Assembly: GCA_964635845.1 (NCBI GenBank)
Contig: CAZWNO010000002.1
Span: forward strand, 1 to 64,000
DNA: 64,000 bases
Reading direction: 5' to 3'
DNA from: SZUA-365 sp964635845
GTDB lineage: Bacteria; Bacteroidota; Ignavibacteria; SZUA-365
The position numbers and the translations under genes are program-made. Position 1 is the first letter of the stretch. Each line of letters opens with the position of its first letter. Under the pieces are notes generated by a model. It saw nothing but the letters and a program-made list of their open reading frames with translations, was not told the DNA's origin and made no database searches. Shown piece after piece: positions 8,872 to 16,981 of this stretch.

Positions 8872-10134
8872 TCAGCGTGCGCGAAACGCCGACGGGGTCA
8901 TGCCGACGTGCCTCTTGAAGATTGTGTTGAAGGCGGTCTTCGAGTTGAAACCGGCATCGAGGGCAAGCGCCAGGATGGTGAGATGCTGCTTGGCGGGATC
9001 GCGCAGGTCGGCCTGTACACGGCGCAATCGATAGGAATTGACGAAGTCGAAGAAATTCTGCCGGAAGCGCGTGTTGATCACTTCCGAGAGATTGTGCGGA
9101 GTCACGCCCACCATCGCGGCCAGACGCGGGAGGGTGAGTCCGCTGTCCGTGAAGACGAGGTCCTCCTCCATCAATGTCAGTAGGATTCCCGCGGCCTCTT
9201 CCGCGCGTTCCTCCCCGAGACCGGATTTCGTGTAGCGTGATGCGGCGGCGGTGTTCTCTTCACTCCCGCTCTCATGCGCGACAGTACTGGATGCGGACCC
9301 GATTCCGATTGGGGAAACGCGGTCCGCTTCGCTCTGGCGATGGAGCGAGAGATCTCTCAGCGAATCGTGTACCGACGGCGCCTCGAGCACTTCCGACCGC
9401 GAGAGCCCGAGATAGCCGAGCAGGTATACCAGCGCTCCGCCGAGCATTCCCGTGATGCCGAAGCGCGGACCGATGGTCACGCCTCCGAGATAGACGACAN
9501 NNNNNNNNNCGTGCTCGCCACCCACGCGGATATCGCGCCGCAAGAACAACAGCCAGGCGACGAGCGTGAGCAGGGTGATGTTGCGCAACCAGTTCAGTCG
9601 CAGATGGTCGAGTGAGGAGGCGAGATCCTCGAGTCCCGTGGCATGACGGCGCAGGAGAAGCAGCGTGGCGGACATGTAGAGGACGGACTGCGCGATTATC
9701 ACCCAGTTGAACAGAAAGAATCGGAGTGGTATGTCCATCGTGTCGGACTGCGCGATCAGCGCGGCGACGGCCGAGGCTGGTCCCAACAGCAGCGGCACTT
9801 CCGTCAGTTTGCAGAGGAGAAACGGCAGCAGGTGCAGCCATTCGGACCTCGCCATCCGTTTTTCCGGATGGATCAGATGCCGCGCATAGAGGTAATGCAG
9901 CGGTGCGGCGGTGAGGGGAAGTCCGCTCAGAGGGATGTACAACAGCGGATGCGCGCGGAACACCCCGAGATCCTGCAGCAGCAGCTGCAGCAGCACCACG
10001 CCGTAGACCAGCAGCAGCGCCGCGAGGAAGCGGTTGGCATACAGCCGGCGATGCCGCCGCACGAGGATGCCCGCGAGGAACAGGCTCTGCGCGATGCCGA
10101 GTCCCAGCGCGATGTTGTTGATCTCCGCGTACAT
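8872..10134 (-). CDS. Membrane-anchored AraC-family regulator (7TM N-terminus), with assembly gap
   Basis: About 420 residues as drawn. The first ~250 residues carry six to seven hydrophobic helices (for example LGLGIAQSLFLAGILV and FLAALLLVYGVVLLQLLL). The C-terminal ~100 residues are an AraC DNA-binding domain with two helix-turn-helices (LTLPRLAAMVGVTPHNLSEV; ILALALDAGFNSKTAFNTIF) ending HVGMTPSAFRAR. Such fusions are common in Bacteroidota and are thought to couple a membrane signal to transcription. A 10-N gap at 9500-9509 falls before the last hydrophobic segment; both sides are in frame with 10 unknown bases. Divergent from the CcsA-like gene, so either flank could be a target. Confidence 0.85.
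   Translation of the reverse strand: MYAEINNIALGLGIAQSLFLAGILVRRHRRLYANRFLAALLLVYGVVLLQLLLQDLGVFRAHPLLYIPLSGLPLTAAPLHYLYARHLIHPEKRMARSEWLHLLPFLLCKLTEVPLLLGPASAVAALIAQSDTMDIPLRFFLFNWVIIAQSVLYMSATLLLLRRHATGLEDLASSLDHLRLNWLRNITLLTLVAWLLFLRRDIRVGGEHXXXXVVYLGGVTIGPRFGITGMLGGALVYLLGYLGLSRSEVLEAPSVHDSLRDLSLHRQSEADRVSPIGIGSASSTVAHESGSEENTAAASRYTKSGLGEERAEEAAGILLTLMEEDLVFTDSGLTLPRLAAMVGVTPHNLSEVINTRFRQNFFDFVNSYRLRRVQADLRDPAKQHLTILALALDAGFNSKTAFNTIFKRHVGMTPSAFRAR
9500..9509. other. Scaffold gap (10 N) inside the AraC-type gene
   Basis: Ten N bases, probably a fixed-size gap of unknown true length. The right flank begins CGTGCTCG, which is the unit of the dispersed hexamer repeat, so the assembly may have broken at a repeat copy. 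The reading frame is kept only if the true gap length is 1 modulo 3. Confidence 0.9.
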
Positions 10135-10185
10135 ATCCCCAAAATACGGCGAATTTTCACATCATCACGATCTCCCGTACGCACG

Positions 10186-10247
10186 GAAGAGGCGCGCTGG
10201 GGCGCGCCATTCCCAGGACGTGCTCGTCCTCGTGCTCGCAGGGCACG
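10186..10247. repeat. Second copy of the GGCGCGC-palindrome plus CTCGTG hexamer repeat
   Basis: GAAGAGGCGCGCTGGGGCGC continuing to CCAGG (10186-10217) is the near-identical reverse complement of 7586-7617, followed by CGTGCTCGTCCTCGTGCTCG. It sits in the divergent region between the AraC-type and CcsA-like genes, and the CTCGTG units again read toward the downstream gene start (10319). Confidence 0.85.
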
Positions 10248-10318
10248 CATTCCCCCCTCCCTTCTTGCGATGATTTTTTGTAAGTTAATATGATTTGCTG
10301 TATCCGAATTGAAAAACG

Positions 10319-11164
10319 ATGGATTCTGCAACACTGCATCTTCTGAACGGCATCGCTGAGGTATTCCTTCCGATCGGCTATGTGATGGCCGCGTTTCTCT
10401 ATTCCATGGAATTCCGCCGCTGCGAATCCATCTCCGGCCACTGGAAGACCCGAATCCTGCAGTCGACGGTGACGCTGCATTTCCTCTACATCGGCATGCA
10501 CACGGCCGAGTACGGCCGCTGCATGGTGACCACGCCCTTCGAGATCATGTCTCTCATCGCGTTCACCATTGCGGTGACCTACATGATCATCGAGCTGCGC
10601 ACGGGGGAACGCGGCACCGGACCCTTCATCGTCATCCTGGCAATGCTGTTCGAGCTGACGTCCGCGGTCGTGATGAAGATGCCATCGTCGGGGGATCCGA
10701 ATCCCGTGCTCAGCAACATGGGCATCGGCCTGCATGTGTCCTTCGCCGTGTTCGGCTACGCCGGCTTCGCGCTCTCGGCGGTGCACGGATTGCTGTATCT
10801 GCTCATGTACCGCGAGCTCAAGCGCGGCGGCACGGGATCGATCTACCAGAACCTCCCGAGTCTCGAAACGCTCGAGAGCATGGCGGTTCTTTCGTCCGTC
10901 GTCGGATTCGTATTCCTGAGCGTCGCGATGCTGATCGGCGGCTTCTGGCTGCCGCGGATTTTCGAGAATTATTCCTACCTCGATCCCAAGCTGATCGCCA
11001 CCGGACTGGTATGGATCTTGTACGCCGCGATGCTGGCGGCACGGTATTTCCTCCACATGGACGGCAAGCGCATCGTGCGCCTGTCGATCTGGGGCTTCGT
11101 GTTCTCCCTCCTCTCGATGACGATCGTGAATGCGTTTCTCAGTCAGTTCCACCGTTTCCTCTGA
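10319..11164 (+). CDS. CcsA/HemX-like integral membrane protein (cytochrome c assembly family)
   Basis: 281 residues with about eight hydrophobic helices (for example IAEVFLPIGYVMAAFLYSM, MSLIAFTIAVTYMIIEL, LHVSFAVFGYAGFALSAVHG). The fold and conserved His positions resemble the cytochrome c assembly/CcsA family, whose member HemX is often encoded just upstream of hemA. Its position here, 58 bases before hemA, fits a HemX-like role in tuning glutamyl-tRNA reductase or in heme handling for cytochrome c. The tryptophan-rich WWD heme motif of true CcsA is not evident, so HemX-like is the safer name. First gene of the heme locus. Confidence 0.8.
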   Translation: MDSATLHLLNGIAEVFLPIGYVMAAFLYSMEFRRCESISGHWKTRILQSTVTLHFLYIGMHTAEYGRCMVTTPFEIMSLIAFTIAVTYMIIELRTGERGTGPFIVILAMLFELTSAVVMKMPSSGDPNPVLSNMGIGLHVSFAVFGYAGFALSAVHGLLYLLMYRELKRGGTGSIYQNLPSLETLESMAVLSSVVGFVFLSVAMLIGGFWLPRIFENYSYLDPKLIATGLVWILYAAMLAARYFLHMDGKRIVRLSIWGFVFSLLSMTIVNAFLSQFHRFL

Positions 11165-11222
11165 TGAAGTTGTTCATGCGCCAGCTGACCTTGCATAGGA
11201 AGATGGAGAAAGGGCGAGCGGC

Positions 11223-12548
11223 ATGATTTACGCTGTCGGCGTCAATCATCATACCGCTCCCGTCACCGTCCGCGAATGCCTGCATCTGACGGACGAGGAG
11301 ATCGCCGCCTTCCTGCGCGAGAATACCGGGAAGCTGTTCAGGGAAGCCGGAATCGTTTCGACCTGCAACCGCACGGAGTTGTATGCCGTGCCCATGGACG
11401 ATGGGATCGACGGTGAGCGGCTGATCGCGGAACTGCGCACGCTGCGTCCAGCGCAGCAGCTGCGCGACGAACACTTCTTCCGCATGTTCAGCTGCGGCGC
11501 GGTCACGCATCTGTTCAAGGTCGCCTCCGCCGTGGATTCGCAGATCCTCGGCGACATGCAGATCCTCAGCCAGGTCAAGCAGTCCTACGAACTCGCATCA
11601 GGTATCGGCGTGGTCGGCAACGTGATGAGCCACATGTTCATGGGCGCCCTGCACACAGGCAAACGCGTGCGCGCGGAAACGGGCATCGGCATCGGCGCGG
11701 TGTCGGTCAGCTTCGCGGCGGTGGAGCTGGCGCGCAAGATCTTCTCCGACCTGCATCGCAAGAATGTGCTCGTCGTCGGCAGCGGCGAAACCAGCGCGCT
11801 CGCTGCGCGGCATCTCGTCGCCAAAGGCGTCGAACGGATGAGCATCACCAATCGCACCTATGAGAACGCCCTTCCGCTGGCGGAGGAACTGCATGCCCGG
11901 GTGATCCGCTTCGAGGACTTCGCCGGGCAGCTGGCGGAATTCGACATGATCGTCACCGCCACCGCGGCCACCGAGCCGGTGGTCACACGCGAGATGGTGA
12001 AGCACGCCATGCGCCGGCGGCAGAACCGTCCGCTGCTCATATTCGATCTCGCCGTGCCGCGGGACGTGGATCCGAAGGTGAACGAACTCGACAACGTGTT
12101 CCTGAAGGACCTCGACGCGATTCAGAATATCATCGACCAGAACCTCGAGCAGCGACGGCTGGAAATTCCGAAGGCCGACGCCATCGTGACGGAAGAGGTG
12201 GTCAATTTTTTCCTCTGGTACAACACGCTCGATGCGGCGCCGACGATAGCGCAGCTGCGCGAGAAGTTCGAGCAGGTGCGCGCAGCCGAAGTGGAGCACT
12301 TCCGCAACCGCATCGACGAGGCCTCGTTCGACACCGTGGAAATGCTCACCCGCCGCATCATCAACAAGCTGCTGCATCCGACCATCACGGGCATCAAGCG
12401 TCCGGCGCACGACAGCAGCGCGCTCAACAACCGCATTCAGCTCGTGCGCGATCTCTTCGACCTCGAAGCGACGATGCGCGGCGCCGATGATCGGCAATCC
12501 CATCTCGAACAGCGGACCGACCGCATCGAACAACAGGACGACCAATGA
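11223..12548 (+). CDS. hemA: Glutamyl-tRNA reductase
   Basis: First committed step of C5-pathway tetrapyrrole synthesis: reduction of glutamyl-tRNA to glutamate-1-semialdehyde with NADPH. 441 residues. The nucleophile is Cys48 in STCNRTELY; the NADPH-binding loop is VLVVGSGETS (182-191); a C-terminal dimerisation helix domain follows. It overlaps hemC by four bases (ATGA), implying translational coupling, so hemACDE form one transcription unit starting at or before the CcsA/HemX-like gene. Confidence 0.97.
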   Translation: MIYAVGVNHHTAPVTVRECLHLTDEEIAAFLRENTGKLFREAGIVSTCNRTELYAVPMDDGIDGERLIAELRTLRPAQQLRDEHFFRMFSCGAVTHLFKVASAVDSQILGDMQILSQVKQSYELASGIGVVGNVMSHMFMGALHTGKRVRAETGIGIGAVSVSFAAVELARKIFSDLHRKNVLVVGSGETSALAARHLVAKGVERMSITNRTYENALPLAEELHARVIRFEDFAGQLAEFDMIVTATAATEPVVTREMVKHAMRRRQNRPLLIFDLAVPRDVDPKVNELDNVFLKDLDAIQNIIDQNLEQRRLEIPKADAIVTEEVVNFFLWYNTLDAAPTIAQLREKFEQVRAAEVEHFRNRIDEASFDTVEMLTRRIINKLLHPTITGIKRPAHDSSALNNRIQLVRDLFDLEATMRGADDRQSHLEQRTDRIEQQDDQ

Positions 12549-13480
12549 AAAAATCGCTCGTCATCGGCACGCGCGGCAGCGCACTCGCGCTCTGGCAGGC
12601 CGAACACGTGCAGGCACGGCTGAAGAAACGCTTCCGCAACCTCGACGTCGATCTCCGCATCATCAAGACCAAGGGCGACAAGATCCTCGATCAGTCGCTG
12701 TCAAAAATCGGAGACAAGGGTCTGTTTACCCGCGAAATCGAGCGCGCCCTGCTCGCGAAAACCGTCGACATCGCAGTGCACAGCCTGAAGGATCTCCCGA
12801 CGGAAACGCCGGCGGGACTCACGATCGCGGCAATCAGCGCGCGCGAGGACGTCAACGATGTTCTCATCTCCGCGCGGTGGAAATCGCTCGCCGATCTCCC
12901 CGAGGGCGCGGTGATCGCGACCGGCAGCCTGCGGCGCACCGCACAGCTGCGGCATCTGCGGCCCGACCTCGAGATCGTCGACATCCGCGGCAACCTCAAC
13001 ACGCGCATGCAGAAGTTCGACTCCTCGGAGTGGGACGGCATGATGCTCGCCTACGCCGGCGTCAAGCGTCTCGGCTGGGAGCATCGCATCGCGCAGGTGA
13101 TTCCCACCAGCCTCATTCTCCCCGCGGTGGGACAGGGTGCCCTGGGCATCGAGATCCGCGACAACGACAGGGAGACCGCGAAATATGTGGCCGCACTCAA
13201 CAACGACGAGAGTGCCGCGGCGGCTTTCGCCGAACGCGCGCTGCTGCGCACGCTCGAGGGCGGCTGCCAGATACCCATCGGCGCCTATGCGCGGCGCATC
13301 GGCGCGCGGCTGACGCTCGACGCCATGGTCGCGTCCATCGACGGAACCGTGCGTCTCGATACGCGCGGGACCACGAGCGACTTTTCGCGCGCGTCCGAAC
13401 TCGGAGTGCGCGTGGCCGGGAAGCTGCTCGCCAACGGCGCGCGCGAAATACTCGACGCCATCCGCGGTGCGGAAGCATAG
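12545..13480 (+). CDS. hemC: Porphobilinogen deaminase (hydroxymethylbilane synthase)
   Basis: Polymerises four porphobilinogen molecules into hydroxymethylbilane. 311 residues, normal length. The dipyrromethane cofactor is attached to Cys241 in EGGCQIPIGAYA; IGTRGSALALWQ (7-18) opens domain 1; AVHSLKDLPTETP (78-90) carries the catalytic Asp. Overlaps hemA by four bases and is followed by hemD after three bases. Confidence 0.97.
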   Translation: MKKSLVIGTRGSALALWQAEHVQARLKKRFRNLDVDLRIIKTKGDKILDQSLSKIGDKGLFTREIERALLAKTVDIAVHSLKDLPTETPAGLTIAAISAREDVNDVLISARWKSLADLPEGAVIATGSLRRTAQLRHLRPDLEIVDIRGNLNTRMQKFDSSEWDGMMLAYAGVKRLGWEHRIAQVIPTSLILPAVGQGALGIEIRDNDRETAKYVAALNNDESAAAAFAERALLRTLEGGCQIPIGAYARRIGARLTLDAMVASIDGTVRLDTRGTTSDFSRASELGVRVAGKLLANGAREILDAIRGAEA

Positions 13481-13483
13481 CAG

Positions 13484-14236
13484 TTGACCGCGCGCATCCA
13501 TACCGTCCTGGACACGCGTCCCGCGGCCTCGGAAGTATTCGCCGGCATCCTGCGAAAAGCGGGTATCGGCGTCCTGCACATCCCGATGATCCGCATCGAG
13601 CGCATGGAAATGGATGAGAAAATATCGGCCGCGCTGCGGAATCTGCCCAGCTATGACGGACTCCTGCTCACGAGCATGAACGCCGTCCGCCATTTCGCGC
13701 AGCTGCTGCGCGAAGCATGCATCGCCCCGGAGCTGCTTCCGCCGGTCTTCGTCGTCGGTCCCAAAACCGGCGAACGTGCGCGGAAGGAAGGATTCAACCC
13801 GCAGACGCTGCCGTCGGAGTCCTACGGCGCGACACTCGCCGCGGAGCTCCCCGACGTGCGCGACCGCCGCTTCCTCCAGCCCTGCGGGAACATCGCGCGC
13901 GAGGAAACAGCGGCGGGCATACGCGCACGCGGCGGTACGATCGAACAGCTCGTGGTGTACCGCACGCTGGGACCGACCGATACCGACGCCGAGCGGCTCG
14001 TCGGGGCGGCACGCAACAACGGCTTCGACTGCGCGGCCTTTTTCTCCCCTTCCGCGGTGCGGCACTACGCGGAGTTGTTGAAGGAAACAGCGCGTCGTCC
14101 GATTCCAATCGCCGTCATCGGCGCGACGACGGCGAGCGAAGCCGAAGCACGCGGAATGCAGGCGGATATTCTCCCCTCCGAACAGACCGCCGAAGCCCTT
14201 GCGGAAGCGATCGTCGCATGGGGGAAAACGGACTGA
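13484..14236 (+). CDS. hemD: Uroporphyrinogen-III synthase
   Basis: Closes hydroxymethylbilane with inversion of ring D. About 250 residues, as usual for this poorly conserved family. The best start is TTG at 13484, three bases after the hemC stop; the next ATG lies well inside the fold. Recognisable stretches are GLLLTSMNAVRHF, VVGPKTGERA, a mid-protein QPCGNIAREE and FFSPSAVRHYAE, and the order hemC-hemD-hemE supports the call. A dispersed ACGGATA-type repeat begins right at the stop codon. Confidence 0.9.
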   Translation: MTARIHTVLDTRPAASEVFAGILRKAGIGVLHIPMIRIERMEMDEKISAALRNLPSYDGLLLTSMNAVRHFAQLLREACIAPELLPPVFVVGPKTGERARKEGFNPQTLPSESYGATLAAELPDVRDRRFLQPCGNIAREETAAGIRARGGTIEQLVVYRTLGPTDTDAERLVGAARNNGFDCAAFFSPSAVRHYAELLKETARRPIPIAVIGATTASEAEARGMQADILPSEQTAEALAEAIVAWGKTD

Positions 14237-14269
14237 ACGGATATCACGAATCAACACGGATAAAAAAAG
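14235..14269 (+). repeat. ACGGATT-type dispersed repeat between hemD and hemE
   Basis: GAACGGATATCACGAATCAA followed by CACGGATAAAAAAAG starts on the hemD stop codon and fills the 40-base gap to hemE. It is a diverged relative of the copies at 919-1075 and 29186-29220. Confidence 0.55.
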
Positions 14270-14276
14270 ACAAACA

Positions 14277-15344
14277 ATGACGAAACTCCAGAACGACCTC
14301 CTCCTCCGCGCGGCGCGCCGCAAGGCGACCGAACGCACGCCGGTGTGGATGATGCGCCAGGCGGGACGCTACCTGCCCGAGTACCGCGCGGTGCGCGCCA
14401 GGGCCGATTTCCTCACGCTCTGCAAGACACCGGAGCTCGCGGCGGAAGTAAGCATACAGCCGGTGGACATCGTCGGCGTCGATGCCGCCATCATTTTCTC
14501 CGACATTCTCGTCGTGCCCGAAGCCATGGGCATGGAACTGGTCGTGGAGGAAGGAAAGGGCGGACCGCGCTTCCCGCAGCCGCTCCGCGCCGCCGAGGCA
14601 ATCGGGAAGCTCGCCGTCGAAGGCGCGGCCGACCGCCTGCGGTACGTTTATGACGCCCTCGCGCTCACGAAGACACAGCTCGCCGGGCGCGTGCCGCTGA
14701 TCGGTTTCGCGGGCGCGCCGTGGACGCTGGCTTCCTACGCGATCGAGGGCGGCGGATCGAAAAATTTCGAAACCATCAAGACCATGATGTACGACCAGCC
14801 CGAGCTGCTGCACGCGCTGCTCGGCAAGTTCGCCGGCGTCGTGGGAGAATATCTCGTACGCCAGACGCAGGCGGGCGCCGACATCGTGCAGATCTTCGAC
14901 ACCTGGGCGGGCGCGCTGAGCAAGGACGCCTTCCTCGAATTCTCCCTCCCCTACATGATGCAGATCGTCGAGTACGTCAAGACGAACAGCACCGCGCCGG
15001 TGATCCTCTTCGCGAAGGGAGCGAACGCCTGCTTCCCCGAGCTGGCCGACAGCGGCGCGGACGTGCTGGGCATCGACTGGACCGTGGACATAGGCGAAGT
15101 GCGCGCGGCGGTGGGCAACCACGTGGCGCTGCAGGGCAACATGGATCCCGTGGCGCTGTACTCGTCGCCCGAGAGCATCCGTGCCGAAGTGCGCCGTGTG
15201 CTCGAATATTTCGGCAATCATCCCGGACACATATTCAACCTCGGCCACGGCATCCTGCCCACCGTGCCCGTGCCGCATGCGAAGGCAATGATCGAAGCCG
15301 TGAAGGAGATCTCCGTCGAGATACGCAAGGAAGAACAGGAATAA
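14277..15344 (+). CDS. hemE: Uroporphyrinogen decarboxylase
   Basis: Decarboxylates four acetate side chains of uroporphyrinogen III to give coproporphyrinogen III. 355 residues from the Met at 14277; an upstream in-frame Met (14199) is rejected because the extra residues overlap hemD and come partly from the repeat. Signature MMRQAGRYLPEYR, the catalytic Asp in IIFSDIL, and GFAGAPWTLASY are present, with FNLGHGILPTVP near the C-terminus. Lies in the hem operon between hemD and hemN. Confidence 0.97.
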   Translation: MTKLQNDLLLRAARRKATERTPVWMMRQAGRYLPEYRAVRARADFLTLCKTPELAAEVSIQPVDIVGVDAAIIFSDILVVPEAMGMELVVEEGKGGPRFPQPLRAAEAIGKLAVEGAADRLRYVYDALALTKTQLAGRVPLIGFAGAPWTLASYAIEGGGSKNFETIKTMMYDQPELLHALLGKFAGVVGEYLVRQTQAGADIVQIFDTWAGALSKDAFLEFSLPYMMQIVEYVKTNSTAPVILFAKGANACFPELADSGADVLGIDWTVDIGEVRAAVGNHVALQGNMDPVALYSSPESIRAEVRRVLEYFGNHPGHIFNLGHGILPTVPVPHAKAMIEAVKEISVEIRKEEQE

Positions 15345-15371
15345 GAACGACGCATTGAAAGAAGGAACAGC

Positions 15372-16769
15372 ATGAGCACGGCCATCAGGCAATTCGACCA
15401 TATCGACACCGGACTGCTGAAGAAATATTCACGGCCGGGTCCCCGCTATACCAGCTATCCCACTGCGCCGGTGTTTTCTCCGGAATTCACCGCTGCCGAT
15501 TACGCGGAGGAAATCCGCCGCACGAACGCGGCCGACGCTCCGCCGCCGTTGTCGCTGTATTTCCACATTCCCTTCTGCGACACGCTGTGCTATTTCTGCG
15601 GCTGCAACATGATGATCACCCGCGACCGCAAGAAGATCAACACCTACGTGCAGTACGTGAAGAAGGAACTGGATCTGATCCGCCCGATGATCCGCGCGGA
15701 CCGCGAGGTCGTGCAGATCGCCTGGGGCGGCGGCACCCCGACCTACCTGCATCCGGACGAAATCCGCGAGCTTGCCGGCCGCACGCAGGAGCTGTTTCCC
15801 TTCGCCGCGAACATCGAGGCGGGCGTGGAAATCGATCCGCGCGAGATGACGCGCGACCATCTCGTCGCGCTGAAGGAAGGCGGCTTCAACCGCATCTCCA
15901 TGGGCGTGCAGGATTTCAATCCCAAGGTGCAGCAGGCGGTCAACCGCATCCAGCCCGAGGACATGACGCGCGAGGTGCTGGATTGGGCGCATGACGTCGG
16001 TTTCGAGAGCGTGAATCTCGACCTGATCTACGGCCTGCCGCATCAGACGATGGAGACCTTCGAAGAGACGCTCGAGCGCATCATCGACATCGATCCCGAC
16101 CGCATCGCCGTGTTCAACTACGCGCATGTGCCCTGGCTGAAGAAGCACATGGCGCTGATTCGCGCCGAGGACCTGCCGACGCCTGAGGAAAAGCTGCGCA
16201 TCACGGTGCGCACGATCGAGATGCTCAACGCCGCGGGCTACCGCTACGTGGGCATGGATCATTTCGCCAAGCCCGACAACGAGCTGGCCGTCGCGCAGCG
16301 GAACAAGTCGCTGTACCGGAATTTCCAGGGCTATACCACGCATGCGGGCGCGGACCTCTACGGCTTCGGCATCACGAGTATCGGACAATTCGATCGGATG
16401 TACGCGCAGAACGTGAAGACGCTGCCCGAGTACTACGAGGCGATGGAGGCCGGGCGTCCCGCCACGCACGTGGGCTACCGTCTCTCCGACGACGACCTGC
16501 TGCGCCGCGATGTGATCATGACGCTGATGTGCGACTTCGAACTCGACAAGCGTGCCATAGAGAAGAAATGGAACATCGTGTTCGACAGCTACTTCCACGA
16601 TGCTTATGAGCGGCTCCAGGAACTCGTCGACGACAATCTCGTCACCATCACCGACGACCGCATCACCATCAACGGCATGGGCATTCTCGTCATCCGCAAC
16701 GCGGCGATGGCCTTCGACTCCTACCTGCCGAAGCAGATGGAGAAGCCCATATTCAGTAAGACCGTCTAG
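15372..16769 (+). CDS. hemN: Oxygen-independent coproporphyrinogen III dehydrogenase
   Basis: Radical-SAM enzyme that converts coproporphyrinogen III to protoporphyrinogen IX without O2. 465 residues, full HemN length. The [4Fe-4S]/SAM motif is FCDTLCYFCGC (Cys69, Cys73, Cys76, plus Cys78), and GGGTPTYL (SAM-binding) follows. The N-terminal segment with KYSRPGPRYTSYPTAP marks true HemN rather than the shorter HemW. AAGGA six to seven bases before ATG is the ribosome site. It implies heme synthesis under anoxia, in contrast to the O2-dependent HemG-type oxidase in the same locus. Confidence 0.96.
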   Translation: MSTAIRQFDHIDTGLLKKYSRPGPRYTSYPTAPVFSPEFTAADYAEEIRRTNAADAPPPLSLYFHIPFCDTLCYFCGCNMMITRDRKKINTYVQYVKKELDLIRPMIRADREVVQIAWGGGTPTYLHPDEIRELAGRTQELFPFAANIEAGVEIDPREMTRDHLVALKEGGFNRISMGVQDFNPKVQQAVNRIQPEDMTREVLDWAHDVGFESVNLDLIYGLPHQTMETFEETLERIIDIDPDRIAVFNYAHVPWLKKHMALIRAEDLPTPEEKLRITVRTIEMLNAAGYRYVGMDHFAKPDNELAVAQRNKSLYRNFQGYTTHAGADLYGFGITSIGQFDRMYAQNVKTLPEYYEAMEAGRPATHVGYRLSDDDLLRRDVIMTLMCDFELDKRAIEKKWNIVFDSYFHDAYERLQELVDDNLVTITDDRITINGMGILVIRNAAMAFDSYLPKQMEKPIFSKTV

Positions 16770-16821
16770 TCGGCCGGCAACGTGGCATTGGTTGCACAAT
16801 GTCGTTCCTGATTGGCAAACC

Positions 16822-16968
16822 TTGGCCGTTGGCCGTTGGCCGTTGGCCGTTGGCAGTTGGCAGTTGGCAGTTGGCTGTTGGCTGTTGGCAGTTGGCAGTT
16901 AGCAATCATATGCATCCATCAACGAACAGCCATGAGCCAAAAGCCAATAGCCAACAGCCAATGGCCAA
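16822..16968. repeat. TTGGCNG heptamer array with inverted second half (upstream of hemH)
   Basis: Ten direct heptamers TTGGC(C/A/T)G run from 16822 to 16891; after a ~40-base spacer, 16935-16968 holds five degenerate heptamers in the opposite orientation (AGCCAA...GCCAAAG). The halves could pair into a long hairpin. Together with the flanks this accounts for the 212-base space between hemN and hemH. A related palindromic element lies on the other side of hemH (18029-18106). Confidence 0.88.
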
Positions 16969-16981
16969 AGTCATTCACAAC

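Noticed and set aside
9643..10293. 216-codon plus-strand ORF opposite the AraC gene
   Set aside because: Antisense, Gln/Arg-rich, runs into the dispersed repeat.
12487..13617. 376-codon plus-strand ORF over hemC
   Set aside because: Arg-rich out-of-frame reading of hemC.
12701..14338. 545-codon minus-strand ORF opposite hemC/hemD
   Set aside because: Arg/Gly/Asp-rich antisense frame of real high-GC genes; no domain or start signal.
16822..16968. CRISPR array
   Set aside because: 7-base units without spacers; simple tandem and inverted repeats, no cas genes.
16799..16981. N-terminal extension of ferrochelatase
   Set aside because: Encoded by TTGGC heptamers; not part of the chelatase fold.
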